A DNA stretch of 64,000 nucleotides from Leptospira sp. WS39.C2 (GCF_040833965.1 NZ_CP162143.1:209037-273036); one strand, 5' to 3'; counted from the first letter of the stretch, positions 9,379-18,295 are shown. A program made the numbers and translations. The notes: a model not told the origin generated them from the sequence alone.

Positions 9379-11127
9379 ATGCGAAGATCCCTCATTTTAA
9401 TCCTAATGTTTTTGGCAATTAGTTATCCAGTCACTGCACAAACCAACTCACCGGAACCAAATGTCACAAGTCCCACTACCCCAATTCCGAATCCAAGTCC
9501 TTCCCTGCAACCAGTCCAAGAACCCAAACCAAATCCTGCACCCACTTGGTCTGATGGATTTAGTGCTGGTGCTCTTGTTCGGATCCGACCAGAGATGAAA
9601 TATAATTTTGATTTTAATCGGAATACGAATGACAATGTCGATTTTACAGGTCAAAAAATCCAATTCTTTGTCCAAAAAGAATTCACAAAAGACGTCATCG
9701 CCAAAGTAACATTCCAGGACAGCCGACTGTGGGGTGCAGAAAGAGGATCATTGACTGGTCTTTCAACTGCCAATGATGCAACTAGACAAAGTACAGATGT
9801 GCGTGAAGCTTTTGTAGAAATTAAAAATAATTTTGGTCTCCCCTTACACGTACAAGCTGGTCGTCAAATCCTACGTTATGGTGACGAACGATTGGTGGGT
9901 TCCCTTGATTGGACCAATGTAGGTAGGAGTTTTGATGGACTTCGTTTTAAGTGGGAAGACAAATTTTTTTCTTCACATCTTTTTGTCACTTCGGTCAGCG
10001 AACGACACTCTGAAATCGCAGGTAATACAACCAATTTTGGCGTAAAATCCCAATACAATACTTACCTCGACTGTCCTTATAACGGTACAAAAGTTTGTAC
10101 AGCAAAAATTGATGCACAAAGACAAGAGTTAGGTGATTCTTATTTCACAGGTTTTTACAACACTCTCAAACCATCTGATTATTTTCATATTGATTTGTAT
10201 TATTTGGGATTACAAAAAGAATACTTACGTACAAACAATTCCCTTGTCCTCACTACAGGTGAGGTGGGAAATCCCAATACACGTGCAGGGCGATGGGATG
10301 TCCTGCATACCTATGGTATCCGTGTGACTAACAAAACTCAGGCCAATAAAAAAGCGCTGCAAGCTATTGATTATTCCTTCGAATATGCAACTCAAACTGG
10401 AACAACAGGAAGGAATATTTCACCTAAGTGGGACACATTCCAAACCAATGTGAGTTTGGTTGACCCACTCACCAATACTATGTACCAACAAAATTTTTAT
10501 CGTGAAAAAGAACGTTATAAAACATTCGCCTTTGGTGCTGACATTGGTTATACGATTTCAAAATTAAGGATGGGAGTTGCTTATGATGTGGGTAGTGGAG
10601 ACCCAAATCGCACCGATGGATCTATCGCTTCTTTCCAAAACCTATTTCACACAAACCACTTATTTTATGGTATGGCTGACCAAGTCAGTTGGGTGAATAT
10701 GAAATCAAAATCTGTCAATTTAAGTTATGCAACTGAATCTTATGGAACCTTTCGGATCGATTATTTTGCCATTGAAAAACATAAATTACAGGATAGTTGG
10801 TATGACATCGCTGGTGTTGCAAAATCAGGTGCGAGTACTGAATCCATTTCGAATAACCAATACGATGTAAGCCAGGTTTTGACAGAAAATGGAACAGGAA
10901 ACAATCGTCCCGTATCTATGTTAGGTCGTTCCCTATTTCGCGAAGTGGATGTAAAATACAATCTACCATACAAAAATATTCTATTAGAGTGTGGGTATAG
11001 TATGATCTTTGCGGGAGATGCCATCCAAAACAAAGTGAATGACCGAACTGTGAATGCAAACTTGTACACAAATCAATTCTCAAAAACAGCACAGTTTGCA
11101 TATCTTATGGTTACGGCACAGTTCTAA
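9379..11127 (+). CDS. Alginate-export-type outer-membrane porin
   Basis: 582 residues. A signal peptide (cleavage near ALTA/AQT-like VTAQ at ~21) is followed by a ~35-residue Pro/Asn/Ser-rich linker and then a large beta-barrel with alternating hydrophobic strands, ending in an aromatic terminal strand (MVTAQF). The block around VREAFVEI...AGRQILRYGDERL...GRSFDGLRF matches the alginate-export domain family (AlgE-like), whose members also serve as general or anion-selective porins. No alginate genes are nearby, so the substrate is open. It is preceded by a long AT-rich upstream region and is probably monocistronic. Confidence 0.82.
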   Translation: MRRSLILILMFLAISYPVTAQTNSPEPNVTSPTTPIPNPSPSLQPVQEPKPNPAPTWSDGFSAGALVRIRPEMKYNFDFNRNTNDNVDFTGQKIQFFVQKEFTKDVIAKVTFQDSRLWGAERGSLTGLSTANDATRQSTDVREAFVEIKNNFGLPLHVQAGRQILRYGDERLVGSLDWTNVGRSFDGLRFKWEDKFFSSHLFVTSVSERHSEIAGNTTNFGVKSQYNTYLDCPYNGTKVCTAKIDAQRQELGDSYFTGFYNTLKPSDYFHIDLYYLGLQKEYLRTNNSLVLTTGEVGNPNTRAGRWDVLHTYGIRVTNKTQANKKALQAIDYSFEYATQTGTTGRNISPKWDTFQTNVSLVDPLTNTMYQQNFYREKERYKTFAFGADIGYTISKLRMGVAYDVGSGDPNRTDGSIASFQNLFHTNHLFYGMADQVSWVNMKSKSVNLSYATESYGTFRIDYFAIEKHKLQDSWYDIAGVAKSGASTESISNNQYDVSQVLTENGTGNNRPVSMLGRSLFREVDVKYNLPYKNILLECGYSMIFAGDAIQNKVNDRTVNANLYTNQFSKTAQFAYLMVTAQF

Positions 11128-11163
11128 AAGGAAATTCTCATAAGGATACACGAAGCATCCATT

Positions 11164-11189
11164 CTTGTTTTGAACCACTTCAGAACAAG
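11164..11189. terminator. Hairpin between convergent genes
   Basis: 11-bp stem (one G-U pair) with a CCAC loop, in the 70-bp gap between the ends of the porin gene and the DUF4386 gene. There is no clear T-run on either side, so it may act as a bidirectional, U-poor terminator. Confidence 0.5.
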
Positions 11190-11197
11190 GGTAGAAA

Positions 11198-11887
11198 TCA
11201 GGTTGTATTAAAATCCTCAAATCCAAGGTACGATCGATAGAATAACCAACCAATCAAAACCACTTCTCCGATAAAGGTAAACATAGCAACCTCCCAATTA
11301 TAACCAGCAACTAAAAGTTTACCGATCGCATCCACAGAATACCCAAGTCCCGCTACCACAACAAAGACCCCAATTATTTTCGATGTTTGTTTTGCAAAAA
11401 GAAATACCAGTCCCACAAGAAACAAGTGGATTCCAAATAATAATAATGAAAAATCCCAGAAGGATTGGAAAGATTCATATAAATGTAGGACAGACGGACA
11501 AACATTTGTATTGCAAACAGAAGTGACAAATCCTTCATTTTCCACAAAAGGAAGGATCGAAAGTAAATTTTGTAATGCAACAACCAAAAGAACAGCATAT
11601 ACCAAACGAAAACATACAGCTAACAATGATAATCCGTAGTGAAGTGGTCTTAAAATCAAAAACAAACCCCAAGCAACAACCAAAAAGAGAAAGATCCCCA
11701 ATCGGAGGGAAAATACTGATACCTTCAAATTGGCAATAGTGGCAGCAAGGTCACTTACAATAAACAAACTCGGGAAAATTTGGAAGTAAACGATGGGAGC
11801 AATCAACGCCATGGCAAGTAATCCAATTCCAGTAAAAAGAGAAAGCGTGCGTAAGGAAAATTCTTTGGATGTGTTTGTGCGATTCAT
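11198..11887 (-). CDS. DUF4386 family membrane protein
   Basis: 229 residues with six to seven hydrophobic segments. The arrangement (N-terminal segment, short loop, FSLRLGIFLFL, LRPLHYGLSLLAVCFRLVYA) follows the DUF4386 family of polytopic membrane proteins of unknown function. Two Cys lie in the loop near residues 123-128 (SVCNTNVC), possibly extracytoplasmic. It stands alone. Confidence 0.7.
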   Translation of the reverse strand: MNRTNTSKEFSLRTLSLFTGIGLLAMALIAPIVYFQIFPSLFIVSDLAATIANLKVSVFSLRLGIFLFLVVAWGLFLILRPLHYGLSLLAVCFRLVYAVLLVVALQNLLSILPFVENEGFVTSVCNTNVCPSVLHLYESFQSFWDFSLLLFGIHLFLVGLVFLFAKQTSKIIGVFVVVAGLGYSVDAIGKLLVAGYNWEVAMFTFIGEVVLIGWLFYRSYLGFEDFNTT

Positions 11888-12658
11888 AGAGAAACCGTAA
11901 CCATCCCATAAAGTTTCGAAGAATTTGTCATCTTTTTTTGGGGCGCCTCGAATCTGTTAGTGGAACAATATGTGATCCTATCACGACCGCGCTATTCGCT
12001 CCAAACTTTCCGATTTACTTGTGGATTTACATTTTGTCGAAATGGGAAAGGATTTCCGCTACTATCGCTGGCGCGGGAGGATGGGGAGAAAATATGGAAG
12101 GCGGGAGTTAATCGCAATACAAATAACAATCTTATGACGGTCAATAATCAAGTTTCATATAGATGCCTGGGATTGAATGGATTTGCGCTTTTCGTTTACC
12201 ACCCTACCCCTGCAAGGTATACGCATTGCAATTAACTGCCCTGTGTCAAAAAAGTATTGACGTATCCCCCTCATCGATTCTCCACAAACCAAGAAATGGA
12301 ATTTGCATATTGGATTCCATTTTCGTGTTAGGCGGACTCTACCACACATACTCTTGGAAACAAGCGCCAAAAAGAATAAACTCTATTTAACACTATAGGT
12401 TGCAAGTTTTAATTCTTTACATTTTTTCTTCAAGTTCATTGCTGTTTTTACTTAGCTCCTGACTTAACGAACATTGTGTTCGCTATTATAGTTTTGAAGA
12501 AACTCAGCTTATATATAATTTCTTACCCTTCATTATATACATTAAATCTTTTCAAAAGTCTGATATGGGAATTGCACTAAAGGCAATTGTCTACTAGTTT
12601 CGATATTTTTTTAAAAGTATAATCGTTACAGTTATAGCAACATTGTTTGTTACACAAT
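11888..12658. other. Gene-poor stretch, probably decayed sequence
   Basis: 771 bp. Short open frames exist on both strands but none shows a start with a ribosome-binding site or recognisable protein features. It contains one copy of a 22-bp repeat (12465-12486), read on the minus strand as the last codons and stop of a 14-codon open stretch resembling the end of the gene at 13632. I see this as intergenic or degraded sequence. Confidence 0.4.
12465..12486. repeat. 22-bp repeat, copy 1
   Basis: Matches 19 of 22 positions with copy 2 at 13633-13654. The core is a perfect hairpin, CGAACA-TTG-TGTTCG (12468-12482). On the minus strand it would encode SEHNVR followed by a stop, although the open stretch before it is only ~14 codons. 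Confidence 0.6.
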
Positions 12659-13063
12659 TCAATCTACAACTAAACCTTCTATGATGATCGTTCTACGAGA
12701 GTACAAAGCACGATTGGAAACAAAAAGCACTTGGGCTAATGTTGTGAGAGTCCGAATCACGGAATCGGCTACATTTTCTTTTGATTCAATGCGAAGGTTC
12801 ACAATTTTTTTGGCGTTTGGAAGTTCCTCTCGAAAGATATCATCGAGTTGGAGGGTGTCGATGGGTTGGGTATCAAACAAATACCAAGAAAGTTTGACCT
12901 CGATCCGGAAGGGCCGGTATTTTTCATTCGGTAATAATTCATTAGAAAAACTAACAGGGATTTTGGTATCAGTCAATTCATATTGGTAGTTAGCACAATG
13001 TGTTAGAACAACAAAAAAAGATAAGAGTAAAATAAGCTTAATTTGATTATGTGAAATCTTCAT
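12659..13063 (-). CDS. Small hypothetical lipoprotein (paralogue of upstream gene)
   Basis: 134 residues with an export signal ending in the lipobox-like LTHC (~23). The start codon overlaps the stop of the upstream gene by 4 bp (ATGA), so the two are translationally coupled. The two products share a loose pattern: YLF, then ~10 residues, LD..F, PN, and I..L.I, followed by a segment that ends in a strand-like IxG. They look like diverged tandem duplicates. No function can be given; both probably sit in the inner or outer membrane by a lipid anchor. Confidence 0.65.
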   Translation of the reverse strand: MKISHNQIKLILLLSFFVVLTHCANYQYELTDTKIPVSFSNELLPNEKYRPFRIEVKLSWYLFDTQPIDTLQLDDIFREELPNAKKIVNLRIESKENVADSVIRTLTTLAQVLFVSNRALYSRRTIIIEGLVVD

Positions 13064-13446
13064 TGGTTACCACCTTTATTTGTCGCATATAGATTTCCAC
13101 GAATGTGGACAGTATAAGGCCGAACAATTCCGATTGTAATCAAATCATATACCCCATCCATAAATTCATATTCTTCCGTGATTTTTAAATCTCCAATCTG
13201 TGTATTGGGATACTTTAGATAAATATCAGAGAAAAATTCATCTAAACTTTGGTCCCGCACATTGGAAAGACCCCAAAATAAATACACTCTTGTGTAAGTA
13301 AAATTGAAGGATTGGATTTTTTGGTATCCTTCTTCTTTGGTATACCCATTCAAACGGACTTTTTGTTTCCCCCAAGTTTGGTAATACGATGTATTGGCAC
13401 ATTGGAGGAAGAGGAATAGAAGGCTAAAAACGAATTTATGTTTCAT
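13060..13446 (-). CDS. Small hypothetical lipoprotein
   Basis: 128 residues; signal peptide ends in LFLQC (Cys ~16). It is the upstream member of a two-gene unit with the lipoprotein at 12659-13063 (4-bp overlap). Mature region is a compact domain with YTRVYLFWG and PNTQIGDLKI blocks that resemble its neighbour. From memory, such short lipoproteins resemble the TRL/Bor-like type, but the match is too weak to assert. Confidence 0.65.
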   Translation of the reverse strand: MKHKFVFSLLFLFLQCANTSYYQTWGKQKVRLNGYTKEEGYQKIQSFNFTYTRVYLFWGLSNVRDQSLDEFFSDIYLKYPNTQIGDLKITEEYEFMDGVYDLITIGIVRPYTVHIRGNLYATNKGGNQ

Positions 13447-13631
13447 AAATCTCTCAATAACAAATCATTGTACAGAACTGTCGTTAGATGGCAACTGTAA
13501 AAAACCGCATTCCCATTGACAAGCGTTATCTAAATTTATGTAAGAAGTTCTTTTGTTAGGAAGGAGAGAGAACGAACAGGGCAATCACACGGCTTCGCAT
13601 CTTTGATTCCCGTTTACATCAAGCGTTTCAT

Positions 13632-14147
13632 TTAACGAATATCATGTTCGCTATCATTATGTTGGCGAGGTTCAATACAATTTTTACGATATTTGGAGTT
13701 TAATTCTTCCTTTATATGTCTAGAAAAATCTTTGTGATTGTCAATGCCCGTGAAGAATGTATTAACAGATGTATAGTCATTCCCACCATTAAATGATTTG
13801 ATTACAAAATATTGACCTTTCTTTGGAGGGAAATATTCAAAACCCAAAACAGTGCTATCTAAAGCATAATGCAATTCGTTCCCATCCTTTAAATAATAAT
13901 TGATCGAATACCTACGTGTCATTTTATTTTTAAAGTAATTTGCTCCAGATGATAAGTCAGAGATAAAAATTTTATTCTCAACTGACTTCAGTTCCTTCCC
14001 ATTTTCGCATCCGAAATAAAGCAAAAAATAACCTCTTTGATGCTTTTCTAGGATTATTTCCTGAATGGTTCCTTCATGTTTACATGAAACTTGAAATAGG
14101 AACACTATGAATATATTAATAAAATTGAATAAATTAACTTTCATCAT
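13632..14147 (-). CDS. Hypothetical lipoprotein whose 3' end lies in a repeat
   Basis: 171 residues; N-terminal signal ends in FQVSC, so lipidation is likely. The mature part has no recognised domain. The last codons (SEHDIR and stop) fall inside copy 2 of the 22-bp repeat, as if the C-terminal tail was supplied by the repeat. An ATG one codon downstream is an equal start choice. Confidence 0.55.
   Translation of the reverse strand: MMKVNLFNFINIFIVFLFQVSCKHEGTIQEIILEKHQRGYFLLYFGCENGKELKSVENKIFISDLSSGANYFKNKMTRRYSINYYLKDGNELHYALDSTVLGFEYFPPKKGQYFVIKSFNGGNDYTSVNTFFTGIDNHKDFSRHIKEELNSKYRKNCIEPRQHNDSEHDIR
13633..13654. repeat. 22-bp repeat, copy 2
   Basis: Counterpart of 12465-12486 (19/22 identical), with an imperfect hairpin CGAATA-TCA-TGTTCG. 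It covers the stop codon and last codons of the lipoprotein gene at 13632-14147. Confidence 0.6.
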
Positions 14148-14409
14148 CTATATTTGTTCTTTTCCAAGGTTGTGGATCTTTTGTTGTATGTTTCCGATTC
14201 CAGACCGGCAATTTATTAGTTTTACGCTCACAATGACCAGTCACCTTCGTAAAATCCCAGAGTTTGTCTTTGTGGATCGAAATGTTACTCTTTGTCATTT
14301 CTCTATCATTCGCTCCTGGCAGTCGAAAAATACTTACATTCCAATCTGTTTTTCTATGTAACATTAACGAAATATCACATGGAACTAGTCTTTGGCATCT
14401 ACCCAACAA
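14134..14409 (-). CDS. Doubtful short reading frame upstream of lipoprotein gene
   Basis: 91 codons from a TTG, overlapping the start of the next gene by 14 bp. The sequence is basic and Trp-containing without low complexity, but lacks a Shine-Dalgarno, signal peptide or recognised motif. It may be a small or truncated gene, or chance. Confidence 0.2.
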   Translation of the reverse strand: MLGRCQRLVPCDISLMLHRKTDWNVSIFRLPGANDREMTKSNISIHKDKLWDFTKVTGHCERKTNKLPVWNRKHTTKDPQPWKRTNIDDES

Positions 14410-14548
14410 TTCCCTTGGATCCCATAAGTACCTCTTGCAATCATAGAGAAAACAGAATATACGCGAAAATGTGAACTTATTGTGAGTAAAATTTTTAGAT
14501 TTCAGGAAATGAGTTCACAAAACAAAGGATATGTGGTAGAAGGAGCCA

Positions 14549-14577
14549 TTGGGTGGCGGGTGGAATACCCCACCCAG
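14549..14577. repeat. GC-rich hairpin downstream of the ZIP gene
   Basis: In an AT-rich gap, a G/C-rich segment forms competing stems: TGGGTGG (14550-14556) with CCACCCA (14570-14576), and GGGTGG (14558-14563) with CCACCC (14570-14575). It lies ~45 bp after the ZIP stop codon and has no T-run; it may be a terminator or a dispersed intergenic repeat. Confidence 0.4.
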
Positions 14578-14621
14578 TCCAAATAGGGCGGGGATCTCTA
14601 CGTACCAATACCCTCCCACCT

Positions 14622-15434
14622 TCACCCAAGCCCCACATCAAGAGCCATCATGAGCACAAATCCAAACATCGCTCCCAATGTTGACATTTCGGTTTCTTTT
14701 CCCGTGTGAGACTCTGGAATGAGTTCCTCCACTACCACAAAGATCATCGCTCCTGCCGCAAAGGAGAGAGCAAACGGAAGGACGCTTTCTACATAAAATA
14801 CAAGAGCCGCACCGAGAAGACCACCAATGGGTTCCACAAAACCAGAAAGTTGTCCATACCAAAAACTTTTTTTAGCACTAAATCCCTCACGTAACAGTGG
14901 AATGGAAACTGCTGCCCCTTCGGGGATATTTTGGATCCCAATACCAAAGGCAACCACCACTGCCGCCATAAGAGCCTCGTAAGTAAAACCATCACCTAAT
15001 GCACCGAAGGCGACACCTACCGCCAGTCCTTCTGGGATGTTATGTAAAGTGATGGCAAGGATGAGTAACAAACTCCTTTGGAAAGAAGACTTCCCTCCTT
15101 CCAATCTGTTTTCTTCCAAACCGACATGTAAATGAGGAAGGAGTTTATGTAGAAAATACAAACTTAGCCCACCTGACAAAAACCCAAGGCTCACATGGAG
15201 CCAAGCAGGTTGGCCAACATTTTCTGAAAGTTCTATCGAAGGGAGTAATAATGACCAAAAACTGGCAGCGATCATAATGCCTGAGGCAAAGCCAAGCATC
15301 GCATTAAAAACAGGCCTTGGCACTGTACGAAAAAAAAACACAAACCCTGCACCAAAAGCAGTACAAAACCAAGTAAACCCAGTGGCTAGGAGGGCCAAAA
15401 CCACCGGATGGAGAGCTAAAAGATCGATAAACAT
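14622..15434 (-). CDS. ZIP family divalent metal transporter
   Basis: 270 residues with about eight hydrophobic segments. The two signature helices are clear: HNIPEGLAVGVAFG and, ~40 residues on, NIPEGAAVSIPL, which contribute the metal-binding His/Asn/Glu. A His-containing cytoplasmic loop (LLPHLHVG) lies before them. It imports zinc or related divalent metals across the cytoplasmic membrane. It begins 1 bp after the end of the exported protein gene at 15435, suggesting cotranscription. Confidence 0.9.
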   Translation of the reverse strand: MFIDLLALHPVVLALLATGFTWFCTAFGAGFVFFFRTVPRPVFNAMLGFASGIMIAASFWSLLLPSIELSENVGQPAWLHVSLGFLSGGLSLYFLHKLLPHLHVGLEENRLEGGKSSFQRSLLLILAITLHNIPEGLAVGVAFGALGDGFTYEALMAAVVVAFGIGIQNIPEGAAVSIPLLREGFSAKKSFWYGQLSGFVEPIGGLLGAALVFYVESVLPFALSFAAGAMIFVVVEELIPESHTGKETEMSTLGAMFGFVLMMALDVGLG

Positions 15435-16019
15435 CTATTTGGCGGGCATCATTCCCACAAATAAGGAACTCATTTCTTTGGCTCGCCAAAGTCCATCAGA
15501 ATCTTTTTCTACACTGACAGGACGGTAACTCGAGGCACCTTTGGTTGCTACAAAGAGTTTAATTTTCCCTGTTGCCTCATCTCCTGAATAGGGATTGGTA
15601 AATGTTTCGACTGTGATAGGGAGAGCCGGTGAATACCCGTTAGATGGTTCCGCTCCTTTCCAATACCCATTTGGTAACATTTTGTATTTGTCTAATTGCC
15701 CGAGTAAATACGAATCACTCCCTCCTAAATCCACTCCATCAATTGCTGTAGGTTTGTTGGACTTTTGTCTGTTTTTGGAGAGGACAGACAACACCACAGC
15801 CTTCCTTCCCAATTCAGGATTTTTGCCGTATAAGGAAATGGCAAGGACAAGCACAGCAACTCCACCTTCAGGGGATGTGGCGGTGGCAGCTTGGATGGAT
15901 TTGAATTCTTCAATCGTGGTTGGTTCATTTGCAAAACTCACAGGAGTTCGTTCTGTCAAATTTTGCGCCACAAGGGATACGGTAAACGAGACAAGGAGTA
16001 GACTTACGATTCGTTTCAT
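15435..16019 (-). CDS. Exported protein, DUF6935-like
   Basis: 194 residues from the ATG at 16019 (starts MKRIVSLL), giving a proper signal peptide cleaved near SLVAQ; a longer in-frame extension to 16055 would place charged and hydrophobic residues ahead of it and is rejected. The mature domain has GGSDSYLLGQLDKY, NGYWKGAEPSNGY and a C-terminal KDSDGLWRAKEMSSLFVG. This pattern recalls the DUF6935 family, from memory only. Function unknown; it is immediately upstream of the ZIP transporter. Confidence 0.7.
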   Translation of the reverse strand: MKRIVSLLLVSFTVSLVAQNLTERTPVSFANEPTTIEEFKSIQAATATSPEGGVAVLVLAISLYGKNPELGRKAVVLSVLSKNRQKSNKPTAIDGVDLGGSDSYLLGQLDKYKMLPNGYWKGAEPSNGYSPALPITVETFTNPYSGDEATGKIKLFVATKGASSYRPVSVEKDSDGLWRAKEMSSLFVGMMPAK

Positions 16020-16109
16020 GGGCGAAAATCCTAATGGCATCCAAACCAGATGCAATCCTTTTTCTAATTTTTTTCTTTACCAATCTTTCCTATCGAATAT
16101 GATTCCTTT

Positions 16110-16502
16110 ATGAAAAAAATTTCGATTTTCGTTTTCCTAATTTTCCCGATTGTCATCACCTCACAAACATTAAAGGATGCAAAAGAATTCCAGGCCCTTT
16201 CCAAAAAAATGTGTGCCAAATCTTCTGAATGTATGAAAGAAAAACTGAAAGAGCTTCCTCCCGAACAAAGGAAGATGGTTGAATCTCAATTTGTAAATGG
16301 GAATGTCTGTGAATCTCGATATAAACAATATATTGTAGAAGGCCAAAAGCCAAGTAACGAAAAACCAACCAAAAAACTCACCAAACAAGACATCGAAGAC
16401 ATGAAACAATGTGCAAAAGAAATGGCGGCTTTTTCTTGTGCTGATTTGGAAGAAGGGAAAGTTCCTTCTGCTTGTGAAAAATTCCAATCCGAAGAGGAAT
16501 AA
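16110..16502 (+). CDS. Small secreted Cys-rich protein
   Basis: 130 residues with an N-terminal signal peptide (cleaved about residue 17-19) and a mature acidic/Lys-rich helical domain carrying six Cys in pairs (MCAKSSEC, VCE, QCAKE, SCADL, ACEK), consistent with disulfide-bonded periplasmic helices. No known family. It is divergent from the exported protein gene at 16019 and convergent with epmA (6 bp between stops). Confidence 0.65.
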   Translation: MKKISIFVFLIFPIVITSQTLKDAKEFQALSKKMCAKSSECMKEKLKELPPEQRKMVESQFVNGNVCESRYKQYIVEGQKPSNEKPTKKLTKQDIEDMKQCAKEMAAFSCADLEEGKVPSACEKFQSEEE

Positions 16503-16508
16503 TTGATT

Positions 16509-17480
16509 TTACAATTCCATCCAATACGGGCTCACTTCTGCGAGTCCGTTTTTCCCCAAAAGTTTTAACATAAGCCTATCCATCCCGATGGAGATCCCCG
16601 AACAATTGGGAAATCCATTCCCGAGAGCAGTAACAAAATCTTCATCAATAGGAAATACTTCTTTCCCCAAATTGGCACGTAACTCTTGTTCGCCTATAAA
16701 ACGTTTTCTTTGTTCTTTTGGATCATTCAATTCGTAAAAAGCATTGGCAAGTTCGAGTCCGTCCCAATAAATTTCAAATCGTTTGGCAACTCCCTTCTCA
16801 ATTCTAGCAAGTGCTGCACATTCTGGGGGGTAATCATACAAAAACACAATTCCTTCCCCGAGTTTAGGTTCGATACAATTTAAAAACACCAAAAAGAACA
16901 AATCTTCATATTGCCAAGTTTGCAATTCCTCAAAAGATGCGGAGGTTAACTTTTGTTTGATGATAGTCGGGATCAAATTTTCTCTTTCAAATCCATGCCC
17001 AAGTTGGATGAGAAACACTGACTGTACTGAAAAATGACGGATAAAACCTGGTTTGGAAAGTTTGTTGTGTAGTTTTGTTTCGCCAACAGTCAATATCAAT
17101 TCACGTAAAAATTTTTCTGTAAAATGCCTGAGCACTTCATCATCCATACCTTCTGCATAGAGTTCTAACATCAGAAACTCTTTGGTATGAAACGAACTCC
17201 CCACTTCCCCTGACCTGTAGGTATGGGCCAACTCAAAGATACGAGTAAGGCCCTTTGCCATCATCTGTTTTAGGCTGTACTCAGGAGAAGTGATGAGATA
17301 CCCTTTTTCTTTCCCGGAAGGAGAACGCACTTCAAAAGGATCAAGGTATGGTTCCATGCCGACGATGGGTTTCAGAGTGGGAGTATCCACTTCCAAAAAT
17401 TCGTTTCGTGAGAGAATCTCTCGCACAGATTGTAATACTTTTGATCGAAAAATGAGTGTCTCTTTTGGTAGAACCTGCAA
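16509..17480 (-). CDS. epmA: Elongation factor P--(R)-beta-lysine ligase-like protein EpmA
   Basis: 323 residues, the same length as E. coli EpmA (325), and lacking the anticodon-binding domain of lysyl-tRNA synthetase. Class II synthetase motifs are visible: FELAHTYRSGE with FLMLELYAE (motif 2 region) and SGISIGMDRL (motif 3). It activates (beta-)lysine with ATP and attaches it to a Lys of EF-P, easing translation of polyproline stretches. The start is a TTG at 17480 with GGAGG six bases upstream. The divergent STAS gene starts only 12 bp away, so the promoters must lie within each other's coding region. No epmB or efp is in the window. Confidence 0.88.
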   Translation of the reverse strand: MQVLPKETLIFRSKVLQSVREILSRNEFLEVDTPTLKPIVGMEPYLDPFEVRSPSGKEKGYLITSPEYSLKQMMAKGLTRIFELAHTYRSGEVGSSFHTKEFLMLELYAEGMDDEVLRHFTEKFLRELILTVGETKLHNKLSKPGFIRHFSVQSVFLIQLGHGFERENLIPTIIKQKLTSASFEELQTWQYEDLFFLVFLNCIEPKLGEGIVFLYDYPPECAALARIEKGVAKRFEIYWDGLELANAFYELNDPKEQRKRFIGEQELRANLGKEVFPIDEDFVTALGNGFPNCSGISIGMDRLMLKLLGKNGLAEVSPYWMEL

Positions 17481-17492
17481 ACCTAACCTCCG

Positions 17493-17852
17493 ATGGCAAA
17501 AAAAACCAAATACTTAAATGTAAGGGAAATCCAAAACGCTTATGAAATTGTCATCTCCTCCAAAGAAGTGCATTTAGATTTGGAAGAAGAATTGGACTCG
17601 GTCATGCACATGTTATTTTTCCAAACCAGATCTCATATCCAAATGGACCTGTCGAATTTACCATACCTTCCCATCACCCTCCTCACCAAACTCCTGAATA
17701 TGGCAAGAGACCTACGTTTGAAAAAACGTGTTTTGGTTTTGAATGGACTCAACCAATCCAGTTACCATTATCTCAAACGGTTTGGTCTCATCCGATTGGT
17801 CTTCCCAAGTGAAGCCATCCTTAGGGAGTCCCACCGAGTTCCCAGGGGATAA
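17493..17852 (+). CDS. STAS-domain-like protein
   Basis: 119 residues with the alternating strand-helix pattern of anti-sigma-factor antagonists: a central IQMDLSNLPYLPITLLTKLL where the usual DxS region is, then LRLKKRVLVLNGLNQSSYHYLKRFGLIRLV, typical of the STAS C-terminal helix. The usual phospho-Ser position is not obvious, so regulation by phosphorylation is doubtful. Its 3' end overlaps the convergent DUF4279 gene by 32 bp. No anti-sigma kinase lies next to it. Confidence 0.6.
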   Translation: MAKKTKYLNVREIQNAYEIVISSKEVHLDLEEELDSVMHMLFFQTRSHIQMDLSNLPYLPITLLTKLLNMARDLRLKKRVLVLNGLNQSSYHYLKRFGLIRLVFPSEAILRESHRVPRG

Positions 17853-18237
17853 TTTCCAATTGGACTCCCATTTCGCCTAACAAAAGCATCGTCCTTTTGT
17901 CGAGAGTGACCCCTTTTGTAAATTCAGAGGCAAACTCGACAGAGACGTAAATGGTCGAATCAAAGTTTTCTGTGAATTCTTTCAATTCTTTGCGAACGGG
18001 TCCAAGAGATTTCAGAATGTCCCAAATATGATCTTGGGCAGAGAACTCAGGCCCTAACTTTGAATTGAGCTGCCAATGACTCGGAATTGTCATATTTTCG
18101 ATGTCTTTTACATCCCCACCATGGTAATAGTCGGGTGTTAGGCCTAATTTTTCCGTCACTTCCAAGGGACGTAGCCTTATTCCTGTGATGGCAAACATTG
18201 CCCACGATTTTAGTTCTCTTTGTGTTCCCAATTCCAT
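17821..18237 (-). CDS. DUF4279 domain-containing protein
   Basis: 138 residues, soluble. The opening FAITGIRLRPLEVTEKLGLTPDYYHGGD, followed by a WQLNSKLG block and alternating strands, fits DUF4279, a small domain of unknown function common in bacteria and often near immunity or toxin genes. No toxin is seen here. Overlaps the STAS gene end by 32 bp. Confidence 0.65.
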   Translation of the reverse strand: MELGTQRELKSWAMFAITGIRLRPLEVTEKLGLTPDYYHGGDVKDIENMTIPSHWQLNSKLGPEFSAQDHIWDILKSLGPVRKELKEFTENFDSTIYVSVEFASEFTKGVTLDKRTMLLLGEMGVQLEIIPWELGGTP

Positions 18238-18295
18238 TTTTTACTTTTTTTTTCTACTACAAGAACCAAATTGAGAAAGAACTCAAGGGAAAAAC

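Noticed and set aside
11960..12390. Short overlapping plus-strand frames
   Set aside because: No start signals or protein-like character; also contradicted by an opposing frame.
12465..13654. Integron attC sites
   Set aside because: The core motif GTTRRRY occurs at the repeat but no matching RYYYAAC within 150 bp with paired inner arms, and no integrase nearby.
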